DNA from: JAJVID01 sp035714085 | GTDB taxonomy: Bacteria; Acidobacteriota; Blastocatellia; RBC074 | Assembly: GCA_035714085.1 (NCBI GenBank) | Contig: DASTMP010000206.1 | Location: 1 to 64,000 of the forward strand | Length of the DNA stretch: 64,000 bases | Reading direction: 5' to 3' | Shown here: in pieces, positions 56,628 through 64,000 of the stretch | Layout: every line of letters starts with the position of its first letter | Position numbering within the stretch: the stretch's first letter is position 1 | Notes under the pieces: generated by a model | Database searches by the model: none | The model's input: only the letters and a program-made list of their open reading frames with translations | What the model was told of the DNA's origin: nothing | Position numbers and translations under genes: made by a program

Positions 56628-59363
56628 TCATTCGCAGCGGAGCGCGATCAACGGATCTACTTTGGTGGCCCGGCGCGCCGGAATCCAGCAGGCCACGAGC
56701 GCCACGAGGCCCAGTAATAAAGCGATAGCTCCGAACGTGAGCGGATCAGTCGGGCTGAGGCCGAATGGCGTAGCGACCAGCGCGCGCGCCGCTACTGCGG
56801 AAAGCAACAAGCCAATCGCCACCCCGATGATCACCAGCCGCAGGCCCTGTCGCAGAACCAACCGCACGACGTCCGCCGCTTGCGCCCCCAGCGCCATGCG
56901 GACGCCGATTTCGTGAGTGCGTTGGACGACCGCATAAGCCGTTACCCCGTACAGCCCCATGACCGCAAGCGTCAGCGCGAGCAGGCCTAACAAACCCGCG
57001 AGCGAAGTAATCACCCGTAACGGACCGGTCCATCCTTTCAACATATCATCAAATTGTTGAACAATGGGTTTCAGTTTCGGATCAATCGACTGAATTGTCG
57101 TACGCATCATCGCGGCCACTGCGCCGGGAGCGGCGTCGCTCTTGACGAGTAGGCTTAAGCCTCGGCGGTCTTTTCGCGGCAAAGGCAGATAAAGGAAGGG
57201 CTCATTCGCTGCGCTCCGCAGTGTATTCCGCGTGTCTTTCGCCACGCCGATAATTTCTTTACGGCCGAAACCTGTCCATAGAGGTTTGCCGACAGGGTTT
57301 TCGCCAGGCCAATGGCGGCGCGCCAAAGCTTCGTTGATGACAACGACGGCGGCTTCGTCGCGGTTTTCCTGTTCAGTGAACGTACGTCCATATAACAACG
57401 GAATGCCTAACACGGCAAAGTAATTTGGCGAAACGTGGTTGCTCTCGGCAAAATTGCCCGTTCCTCCATTCGCAACGACTATGCTGCCATTCGGACCATC
57501 CCTTAACAGTCGGCCATCCGTCCCATACATGGTGGGATTTCTGTCGCTAAATGGACCGTCGTCCAGCGGTACTTGGGCTACCCATACAGCGTCTGGCGCC
57601 ATCGGTGTGGCGAGGAGACGTTCCTGCAATCCGCGTTGAAATTGCGTGGCTCTGGTTTCGTCATAAGGAGTCGAACCGGGCGCTCCGATATTGAAATGCA
57701 CGAGCGAAAGATGCTTCGTTTCAAAGCCAGGATCAATCGTCATCACCCGCAGCAATGTCCGCGCAAACAATCCCGCGCCGAGGAGCAAGACCAGCGAAAG
57801 TGCGATCTGCCCTACCACCAGCGCGCTGCGCAAGGGGAAGCGCGCCAAAGGTTGATTGAACCCTGTCCCTTCCTGCTTCAAAGCCGGGACGAGATTGACG
57901 CGAGTGCTTTGCCAGGCAGGCAACAGGCCAATCACAATCGCCGTGAACGCGCTTATTCCCAGCGTATAAGCCATCACGCGCCAATCCAGCGCAATACGAA
58001 GCCCCTCGGCGCCCATCCACAGGCTCAATGCCCGCGCCACCCAGCGCGAGAGTAACAAGGCCGCCAGCCCGCCCACGCCGGCCAGCAACAACCCCTCGGT
58101 TAACAACTGGCGCAGCACACGGACACGGCTTGCGCCGAGTGACAGCCGCACGGCGATCTCGCGCTGACGAGCCGCCATTCGGGCCAGCATCAGCCCTGCG
58201 ATATTCAGGCAGGCGATCAGCAACACCAGCGTGACCGAGCCCAACGTGACGCTCAGCGCGGTCGTGGCTATCTCCAGGTCCTCCCAATCAAACGCCGAAG
58301 CCGGATCAAGTTTGAAACGCATCGGAGGGGGATAGGATTGGATCCGCGGGTCTCGCGCAAACCCCGAGCGGTCCAACACCAATTGAGTATAGGCGCTAGT
58401 CAACGCCGCTTCGGCCTGCTTCAGTGAGACGCCGGGCTTCAGCCGTCCCATCACCTCACGATCAATGTCATTCCCTAAGTTGAGCTGATCGCGCATCAAC
58501 ATCGGCGCCCAAACATCGGGCGCTCCTCTGGCGACAGGACTAAAGCTCGGTTCCGCCACCCCAACCACTGTGAAGGCGCGCCCATTGATCAGAATTGTTT
58601 GCCCCACAATGTCAGGAGCCGCGCCAAAACGCCTTTGCCAGAACCTGTGACTCAGCACGACGACCGGAGCGAGCGACGCCGCATTATCGTCTTCCGGCGT
58701 CAGCGTCCTTCCCAGCCGCGCATTGCCCCCCAACATCGAAAAATAGTTCCCCGCCACGAGCGTGCCACGCAGTACTTCCGCCTCTCCATCAGCCGCCGCA
58801 TTACTACCAACGCCCGAAGTCCCTAAAACAAGTCCGACACGCGCGATGGTGAACAAATCCACCACCTCGCTCGTCCGCTTTCGCAATTCGAGATAATCGG
58901 GATAAGAAGGTGGATGCGGCCTCCTATCGCCTGGTATAAAGCTGCTATAGCTGCGCACATCAACGATGCGGTCAGCGTCTTTAATCGGCAGTGGTTGCAG
59001 CAGAGCGTTGGCGACGCTGAAGATGGTCGTATTCACCCCAATCCCCAGCGCCAGCGTTACGATGGCTATGGAGGTAAAGCCGGGCCGCTTCAGCAGCATT
59101 CGCGCGCCGAAGCGCAGGTCATGCCATAACGTTTCCAGCGACCTGAGCCCCCACATCGCGCGGCTGTCCTCTTTCGCAATCGCCACGCTCCCGAAGGAAC
59201 GCCGCGCCGCCAGCCGCGCCACTTCGGGCGACATCCCGTCCGCGATGTTCTGTTCGATCTCCATCTCCAGGTGGGCGCGGATCTCTTCGTCCAGTTCCTG
59301 CTCGGCGCTACGGCGATGGATGAGACGACGAATGATGAAATATAGCTCCTGCTTCCAGCGCAT
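56628..59363 (-). CDS. ADOP orphan ABC permease C3 with type-2 prefix
   Basis: 911 residues from ATG 59363 (MRWKQELYFIIRRLIHRRSA), preceded by AAAGGAGAG. Prefix ELDEEIRAHLEMEIEQNIAD, MSPEVARLAARRSFGSVAIA, then ETLWHDLRFGARMLLKRPGF. TM1 near 102-126 (LALGIGVNTTIFSVANALLQ), LP-I-K variant of the LPV subtype. Central FtsX near 361 with LIACLNIAGLMLARMAARQR, TM5 near 515 (IALSLVLLLGAGLFARTLLR), final FtsX from 782 (GLYGVTAYAVVQRTHEIGVR). Second domain: INEALARRHWPGENPVGKPL. C4 is a close paralogue over the full length and in the DNA before the start. Confidence 0.95.
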   Translation of the reverse strand: MRWKQELYFIIRRLIHRRSAEQELDEEIRAHLEMEIEQNIADGMSPEVARLAARRSFGSVAIAKEDSRAMWGLRSLETLWHDLRFGARMLLKRPGFTSIAIVTLALGIGVNTTIFSVANALLQPLPIKDADRIVDVRSYSSFIPGDRRPHPPSYPDYLELRKRTSEVVDLFTIARVGLVLGTSGVGSNAAADGEAEVLRGTLVAGNYFSMLGGNARLGRTLTPEDDNAASLAPVVVLSHRFWQRRFGAAPDIVGQTILINGRAFTVVGVAEPSFSPVARGAPDVWAPMLMRDQLNLGNDIDREVMGRLKPGVSLKQAEAALTSAYTQLVLDRSGFARDPRIQSYPPPMRFKLDPASAFDWEDLEIATTALSVTLGSVTLVLLIACLNIAGLMLARMAARQREIAVRLSLGASRVRVLRQLLTEGLLLAGVGGLAALLLSRWVARALSLWMGAEGLRIALDWRVMAYTLGISAFTAIVIGLLPAWQSTRVNLVPALKQEGTGFNQPLARFPLRSALVVGQIALSLVLLLGAGLFARTLLRVMTIDPGFETKHLSLVHFNIGAPGSTPYDETRATQFQRGLQERLLATPMAPDAVWVAQVPLDDGPFSDRNPTMYGTDGRLLRDGPNGSIVVANGGTGNFAESNHVSPNYFAVLGIPLLYGRTFTEQENRDEAAVVVINEALARRHWPGENPVGKPLWTGFGRKEIIGVAKDTRNTLRSAANEPFLYLPLPRKDRRGLSLLVKSDAAPGAVAAMMRTTIQSIDPKLKPIVQQFDDMLKGWTGPLRVITSLAGLLGLLALTLAVMGLYGVTAYAVVQRTHEIGVRMALGAQAADVVRLVLRQGLRLVIIGVAIGLLLSAVAARALVATPFGLSPTDPLTFGAIALLLGLVALVACWIPARRATKVDPLIALRCE

Positions 59364-59403
59364 ACTCAACTCTCCTTTCCCACAGGATTCATAATGACAA
59401 TTG

Positions 59404-59419
59404 CAACGATATATCGTTG
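59404..59419. repeat. Perfect 16-bp palindrome CAACGATATATCGTTG upstream of C3
   Basis: The palindrome begins 41 bases upstream of the C3 start. At exactly the same distance before C2 (56592-56607) the duplicated leader has CAAGGCAATGTCGCTG, in which the symmetry has decayed. A regulator binding site is possible; so is a remnant of a small repeat. No promoter boxes are clear near it. Confidence 0.6.
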
Positions 59420-59439
59420 TAATCCGAATTGAGCCGGAC

Positions 59440-62178
59440 TCATTCGCAGCGGAGCGCGACCATCGGATCCACTCTGGTTGCCCGTCGCGCCGGGACCCAG
59501 CAGGCCACGAGCGCCACTAGGCCCAGCAAAAAAGTGGCGCCGCCGAGGGCGGGCAGATCAGTCGGGTTGATGCCTAAGAGCGCGGCGGCCAGCATGCGCG
59601 CTGGCACTACAGCAGCCAGCACGCGCGTTGCTACCGTGGATAGCAATAGGCCAATCGCCAGACCGATGATCACGAGCCGCAGACCTTGCCGCAGAACCAG
59701 CCGCACTACGTCCGCGCATCTGGCTCCGAGCGCCATGCGGACGCCGATTTCGTGAGTGCGTTGGACGACCGCCAAAGCCGTTACCCCGTAAAGCCCCATG
59801 ACCGCCATTGCCAGTGCGAGTACACCTAATAAACCTGCCAGCGTAGTCGCCACCTGTAACGGCCCGATCCTGTCTTTCAAACTATCGTCAAGTTGTTGGA
59901 CGTAGGGATTCAGCTTCGGATCAATCGACTGAATTGTCGCCCGCAGTGTCGCTGCCAGCGCGGTTGGGGGCGCTGCGCTCCTGACGAGTAGCTGTAAGCC
60001 GAGTCGTAGTCTTCGTTGCAAGGGCAGATAAAGGAAAGGCTCATTCGCCGCGTTCCGCATGTCTTTAGCCACGCCGATAATTTCTTTACGGCCGGACTCA
60101 GTCCAGAGAGGTTTGCCGACGGGGTATTCGCCCGGCCAATGGCGGCGCGCCAAAGCTTCGTTGATGATGACGACGGCGCCTTCATCACGGTCTTCCAGTT
60201 CAGTGAATGTGCGGCCATACAACAACGGGATGCCTAACGCGGCAAAGTAATTTGGCGAAACGTGGTTGCTGCCGGCAAAAATGCCCGTTCCTCCATTTAC
60301 AATGGCCACGCTATCATTCGGCCCCACTATAGAAAAAGGGCCATCCGTCCCGTACATGGTGGAATTTCCGCCGTTAAATAGACTGTCGTTCAGGGGGCCA
60401 GAGGAGAACCATACGGCATATTTCACCATGGGGGTGGTGAGGAGGCGTTCCTGCAATTCGCGTTGAAATTGCGCGGCTCTGGTATCGTCGTAATGGGGCG
60501 ATCCGGGCGCTCCGAATCCTAATTCCACGCTTGAAAGATTCTTCGTTTCAAAGCCCGGATCAAACGTCATCACGCTTAGAAGCGTCCGTGCAAACAATCC
60601 CGCGCCGAGGAGCAAGACCAGCGAAAAGGCGATCTGCCCTACCACCAGCGCGCCGCGCAAGGGGAAGCGCGCCAAAGGTTGATTGAACCCTGCCGCTTCC
60701 TGCTTCAACGCCGAGACAAGATTGACGCGAGCGCATTGCCAGGCAGGCAACAGACCAATCACAACCGCCGTGAACGCGCTTATTCCCAGCGCATAAGCCA
60801 TCACGCGCCAATCCAGCGCAATACCAGGATCGTCGGCGCCCATCCAAAGGCTCAACGCTCGCGTCGCCCAGCGCGAGAGCAACAAAGCCGCCAGCCCGCC
60901 CACGCCGGCCAGCAACAACCCCTCGGTGAACAACTGGCGCAGCACACGGACATGGCTTGCGCCGAGTGACAGCCGCACGGCGATCTCGCGCTGACGCGCC
61001 GCCATTCGGGCCAGCATCAGCCCTGCGATATTTAGGCAGGCGATCAGCAACACCAGCGTAACCGCGCCCAGGATGACGCTCAAGGCGGGCATGGCTACCT
61101 CCCGAGATTCCCGATCGAGCGACGAAGCCTGATCGAGTTTGACACGCAGCGGAGCCGGATAGGCCTGGATTCGCGGGTCTCGCACAGACCCCGATCGGTC
61201 CAGCAACAAATGAGTATAGGCGTTCGTCAGCGCAGCTTCGGCCTGCTGAAGCTGCGCGCCGGGCTGCAACCGTCCCATGATGTTAGACGGCCTGTCCCCT
61301 GCGTTGATCTGATCGCGCATCAACCACGGAGCCCAGACATCGGGCGCTTTTCTGGCGACGCCACGAAAGCGCTCTTCGGCCACCCCGACCACCGTGAATG
61401 CTTGCCTATTGATCAGTATCGTTTGCCCCACAATCTCAGGAGCCGCGCCAAAACGCCTTTGCCAGAACCTGTGACTCAGCACGACGACTGGATGCGCCCC
61501 CGCCTGATCGTCTTCCGGCGCCAGCGTCCTTCCCAGCCGCGCATTGCCCCCCAACATCGAAAAATAGTTCCCTGTCACGAACAAGCCAAACAGTTTTTCC
61601 TCCTCTCCCACTGACCTCGTATTGCTATCAGCGCCGGAAACCCCCAATACGAGTATGGCGCCGGATGCGCTAAACAAATCCACCACTTCGCCCGTCCGCT
61701 TTCGCAATTCGAGATAATCGGAATAAGAAATTGGCTGCGGCCTGTTCTCGCGCGTCGTATAGCTGCGCACATCAATGACGCGGTCTGCGTCTTTAATCGG
61801 CAGTGGTTGCAGCAGGATGGAGTTGGCGATGCTGAAGATGGTCGTATTCACCCCAATCCCCAGCGCCAGCGTTACGATGGCTATGGAGGTAAAGCCGGGC
61901 CGCTTCAGCAGTATTCGAGCGCCGTAACGCAGGTCCTGCCATAACGTTTCCAACGACCTGAGTCCCCACATCGCGCGGCTGTCCTCCTTCGACAAGGCCA
62001 CGCTCCCGAAGGAACGCTGCGCGGCCAGCCGCGCCTCTTCAGGCGACATCCCGTCCGCGATGTTCTGTTCGATCTCCATCTCCAGGTGGGCGCGGATCTC
62101 TTCGTCCAGCTCCTGCTCGGCGCTACGGCGATGGATGAGACGGCGAATGATGAAGATTAGCTCCTGCTTCCGGCGCAT
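59440..62178 (-). CDS. ADOP orphan ABC permease C4, first permease of array C
   Basis: 912 residues from ATG 62178, two bases after the PadR3 stop; the ribosome site GGAGAGGAGGG lies inside the end of PadR3, so the two are translationally coupled. An in-frame start farther upstream would overlap PadR3. Prefix as C3 with MRRKQELIFIIRRLIHRRSA. Central FtsX near 367, TM5 near 514 (IAFSLVLLLGAGLFARTLLS), final FtsX from 780. Second domain: INEALARRHWPGEYPVGKPL. Compared with C3 it has about ten extra residues near 860: an approximate internal duplication (TRVLAAVVPARMLAAALLG) where C3 has a single ARALVATPFG, encoded by a roughly 27-base tandem repeat at about 59580-59635. Confidence 0.95.
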   Translation of the reverse strand: MRRKQELIFIIRRLIHRRSAEQELDEEIRAHLEMEIEQNIADGMSPEEARLAAQRSFGSVALSKEDSRAMWGLRSLETLWQDLRYGARILLKRPGFTSIAIVTLALGIGVNTTIFSIANSILLQPLPIKDADRVIDVRSYTTRENRPQPISYSDYLELRKRTGEVVDLFSASGAILVLGVSGADSNTRSVGEEEKLFGLFVTGNYFSMLGGNARLGRTLAPEDDQAGAHPVVVLSHRFWQRRFGAAPEIVGQTILINRQAFTVVGVAEERFRGVARKAPDVWAPWLMRDQINAGDRPSNIMGRLQPGAQLQQAEAALTNAYTHLLLDRSGSVRDPRIQAYPAPLRVKLDQASSLDRESREVAMPALSVILGAVTLVLLIACLNIAGLMLARMAARQREIAVRLSLGASHVRVLRQLFTEGLLLAGVGGLAALLLSRWATRALSLWMGADDPGIALDWRVMAYALGISAFTAVVIGLLPAWQCARVNLVSALKQEAAGFNQPLARFPLRGALVVGQIAFSLVLLLGAGLFARTLLSVMTFDPGFETKNLSSVELGFGAPGSPHYDDTRAAQFQRELQERLLTTPMVKYAVWFSSGPLNDSLFNGGNSTMYGTDGPFSIVGPNDSVAIVNGGTGIFAGSNHVSPNYFAALGIPLLYGRTFTELEDRDEGAVVIINEALARRHWPGEYPVGKPLWTESGRKEIIGVAKDMRNAANEPFLYLPLQRRLRLGLQLLVRSAAPPTALAATLRATIQSIDPKLNPYVQQLDDSLKDRIGPLQVATTLAGLLGVLALAMAVMGLYGVTALAVVQRTHEIGVRMALGARCADVVRLVLRQGLRLVIIGLAIGLLLSTVATRVLAAVVPARMLAAALLGINPTDLPALGGATFLLGLVALVACWVPARRATRVDPMVALRCE

Positions 62179-62180
62179 AC

Positions 62181-62546
62181 TCAACCCTCCTCTCCCGCGG
62201 GCTTCATAATCCGGGCGATGGCCGCGTTCAGGCGCTCCCACTTTGACGTTTCATTGAGGAGTTGCTTCTTGCCTGCTTCGGTAAGGCGGTAGTACTTCGC
62301 GCGGCGGTTGTTCTCCGAAGTCCCCCACTCCGCGGTGACCCAGCCCCGGCGCTCCAGCCGCTGCAGCGCCGGGTAGAGCGAGCCGTGATCCACTTGAAGC
62401 GTGTCCTCCGACGTCCGCTTAATGTAATGCGCGATGTTGTGGCCGTGCAGCGGGCCGAAGAGCAGCGTTCGCAGGATCAACATGTCTAGCGTGCCCTGAA
62501 GAAGGTCGATGCGGGTATTATTTTCGGCCTGATTTTCTTTCGGCAT
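62181..62546 (-). CDS. PadR-family transcriptional regulator (PadR3), acidobacterial ADOP-associated type
   Basis: 121 residues from ATG 62546 with GGAGG (62551-62555) just upstream. It starts with LLQGTLDMLILRTLLFGPLH, then GHNIAHYIKRTSEDTLQVDH and GSLYPALQRLERRGWVTAEW, the pattern of the acidobacterial PadR group (TIGR03433 type) known to accompany ADOPs. The wing continues RRAKYYRLTEAGKKQLLNET and a C-terminal helix SKWERLNAAIARIMKP. It differs clearly from PadR1 and PadR2 (QVDHGSLYP versus GLPSGTVYP). The stop TGA lies two bases before the C4 start. It probably autoregulates array C through the promoter at 62573-62601. Confidence 0.95.
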   Translation of the reverse strand: MPKENQAENNTRIDLLQGTLDMLILRTLLFGPLHGHNIAHYIKRTSEDTLQVDHGSLYPALQRLERRGWVTAEWGTSENNRRAKYYRLTEAGKKQLLNETSKWERLNAAIARIMKPAGEEG

Positions 62547-62572
62547 ATAACCTCCAGTAGAGTTTCGACCGG

Positions 62573-62623
62573 AGTATCTGGCAGCTCAGGTAGAATGTCA
62601 ATGGGAGATTGGTAGAATATCAA
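62573..62623 (-). promoter_or_regulatory. PadR3 promoter with two direct repeats
   Basis: On the minus strand TTGACA (62596-62601), a 17-base spacer and GATACT (62573-62578) form a strong promoter. The 13-base sequence TTGACATTCTACC (62589-62601), which includes the -35 box, is repeated with one change as TTGATATTCTACC at 62611-62623, exactly 22 bases upstream. This could be a tandem operator for PadR3 or an activator site. Confidence 0.75.
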
Positions 62624-62698
62624 GGGGAGAGGCGAATTTTTCGCCCCGCGGGCCCCTGGCGCCTACTTCATTGGAAATTTCCCCGCCGCGAGAACAGG

Positions 62699-62765
62699 CA
62701 GGATTTACAGGATTTCTCAGGATTTTGCGCGCCGAGTTGAATCCTGAGAAATCCTGTAAATCCTG
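62699..62765. repeat. 26-bp perfect inverted repeat of CAGGATTTACAGGATTT type
   Basis: The arms at 62699-62724 and 62740-62765 are exact reverse complements with a 15-base loop. It lies 83 bases after the stop of permease D and about 150 bases upstream of the PadR3 coding region, so it could end the D transcript, though no T run follows. Repeats with this AATCCTG/CAGGATT pattern are widely dispersed in bacterial genomes. The rest of the gap 62547-62848 shows only the PadR3 promoter. Confidence 0.85.
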
Positions 62766-62848
62766 TCTGCTTTTACAGTTTCAAGGCGTCGCCAAGGACG
62801 GCCGGCGCGACTCTTTCTCAAACTGGCTGAGACCGGAAACGGAGGGCT

Positions 62849-64000
62849 CTATTCGGAGCGGAGGGCTATCATTGGATCGACTTTCGTCGCCCTTCGCGCC
62901 GGGACGAGCGCGGCCAGCAGGGCGACTCCGATCAACAAGGCGGCGACGGCGGCGAACGTGAGCGGATCGGTCGCGCTTACATTGAAAAGCAGATGGGCGA
63001 TCAGCCTGGTCAGCGCCAACGCGCCCGCGAGCCCGATGGTAACTCCGAGCAGCACAAACTTCATCCCCTGCCCGATGATCAGCCGCAGCACGTCCTTGAC
63101 CTGCGCGCCGAGCGCGATCCGAACGCCGATCTCCGAGACTCGCTGTGTCACCGCGTATGCGGTTACGCCGTAGACGCCCAGCGCAGCCAACAGCAGCGCG
63201 GCGAAGGCGAAGGCGCTGAAGAGAGAAAGAGAGAAGCGGCGCTGGTCGAGAGAGGAGGAGAAGATTTGCTCAAGCGTGCGGAAGTTAATGGGGACGTCGC
63301 GATTGAGCGATTGGGCGATGTTGCGCAGAGCCGGGATCAGCGCTTCAGGCTCTCCCTGCGCGCGAACCACGACAGCGAAGTTCCAGGCCTGGCGCGGCCG
63401 CTGCAGATAATGGACGTAAACGGTGGTCTCGATCTTCTCGTCCAGTCCGAATTCACGCACGTCGCCGACGACGCCGACGATGCGCAACAAGTGGTTGTCA
63501 CCATCCATATTGCCGTATTGAATCGTGTGGCCGAGCGGGTCTTCGTTTTGGAAGTGGCGGCGCGCCAGCGTTTCGCTGATCAAGGCGACCTGTTGCGTGT
63601 CGGGGCCGTCAGTCTGATCGAAGAGTCGCCCGCGCAGGAGCCGGATGCCCATCGCATCGAAATAGCCCGGACTGGCGACGCGGAACTCGCCGTAGCCTTT
63701 CAGCGCCTCGTTGTCATCGATCAGGAACTGGCCGTTCGCCGCCAAATCTCCCCCCATCGGCAAGCCATTCACTCCGCCGACCGCCGTGACGCCGGGCAGC
63801 GCGCTGGCGCGCTCGATCAGTTGTTGATAAAAGCTCGCCCGGCGTCGCGCCGAGTCTATACTTCCAGATGCGGGGGGAGTAAGTTCCATCGCCACGGCGC
63901 TCTCGGTTCGGAAGCCGGGATCGACCTGCAGGAGGGTGAAAAAGCTCTTGACCAGCAGACCCGCGCCGACCAGCAAAACCAGCGTCAAGGCGACCTGCGC
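62849..64000 (-). CDS. ADOP orphan ABC permease D, C-terminal part (cut by window edge)
   Basis: 383 residues plus stop remain; the N-terminal half lies beyond the right edge, so the prefix type is unknown. The visible part begins in TM5 (AQVALTLVLLVGAGLLVKSF). It continues through the second MacB_PCD domain (ISETLARRHFQNEDPLGHTI, with Ser where Asn is usual) and the final three-helix FtsX block (GVYGVTAYAVTQRVSEIGVR), and ends ATKVDPMIALRSE. It is on the same strand as PadR3 and array C but lies upstream of that regulator's promoter, so it belongs to a different, upstream unit. Confidence 0.93.
   Translation of the reverse strand, partial: AQVALTLVLLVGAGLLVKSFFTLLQVDPGFRTESAVAMELTPPASGSIDSARRRASFYQQLIERASALPGVTAVGGVNGLPMGGDLAANGQFLIDDNEALKGYGEFRVASPGYFDAMGIRLLRGRLFDQTDGPDTQQVALISETLARRHFQNEDPLGHTIQYGNMDGDNHLLRIVGVVGDVREFGLDEKIETTVYVHYLQRPRQAWNFAVVVRAQGEPEALIPALRNIAQSLNRDVPINFRTLEQIFSSSLDQRRFSLSLFSAFAFAALLLAALGVYGVTAYAVTQRVSEIGVRIALGAQVKDVLRLIIGQGMKFVLLGVTIGLAGALALTRLIAHLLFNVSATDPLTFAAVAALLIGVALLAALVPARRATKVDPMIALRSE

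Noticed and set aside
62650..62666. Third copy of the GGCGCC...TAC element end near 62658
   Set aside because: Only GGCGCCTAC is shared and no partner repeat is present, so it is too short to claim.

Overview
Organism. The window looks like an Acidobacteriota chromosome. It is GC-rich and densely coded, and most of it consists of acidobacterial duplicated orphan permeases (ADOPs, the TIGR03434 type: two MacB_PCD periplasmic domains and two FtsX-type membrane domains in one chain of about 800-930 residues, with no ATPase gene beside them). PadR-family regulators accompany them, as is known for this phylum. I cannot place it below phylum from sequence reading alone.

Layout. Positions 1-3535 hold ordinary genes: the start of a secreted PQQ-like beta-propeller protein, a PaaK/EhpF-like adenylate-forming enzyme and a YhhQ-type queuosine-precursor transporter (all minus), then a small exported protein (plus). 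From 3757 to 48812 there are two ADOP arrays facing each other. Array A is plus: PadR1 at 3820, then seven permeases, A1-A7, ending at 23174. Array B is minus: PadR2 at 48746, then nine permeases, B1-B9, ending at 23697. They converge on a 0.5-kb block of palindromic repeats. Positions 49003-50583 carry a RidA-like protein and a MerR/GyrI-like regulator with a classic 19-bp-spacer promoter. From 50757 to 62546 lies array C (minus): PadR3 and four permeases, C4-C1 in transcription order. The window ends inside a further permease, D. That makes 21 ADOP genes covering roughly 55 of the 64 kb.

How the parts fit. Each array has a PadR gene at its promoter-proximal end and then permeases with stop/start overlaps or short gaps, so each is probably one long transcription unit under its own PadR. 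PadR1 and PadR2 are close relatives, share the promoter octamer CTATGTAG and sit at the two outer ends of the convergent pair. PadR3 is a different PadR type. The permeases carry one of two cytoplasmic N-terminal prefix modules. Type 1 (arrays A and B) has a WLIRFIGVIVPRR-like hydrophobic stretch followed by an RQEWEAEL charged helix. Type 2 (array C) has DEEIRAHLEME. In all 16 type-1 genes the prefix/permease junction contains GGAGG, five bases, then an in-frame ATG, which is an ideal internal ribosome binding site. In A1 and A2 the prefix is broken by a shared frameshift and the permease must start there. Prefixes look homogenised within arrays while the permease cores differ, which indicates mosaic evolution by recombination at the junction.

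Limits. The substrate, the ATPase partner (none is encoded here) and any ligand of the PadR proteins cannot be read from the sequence. Domain positions below are estimates from reading, not from a profile search.
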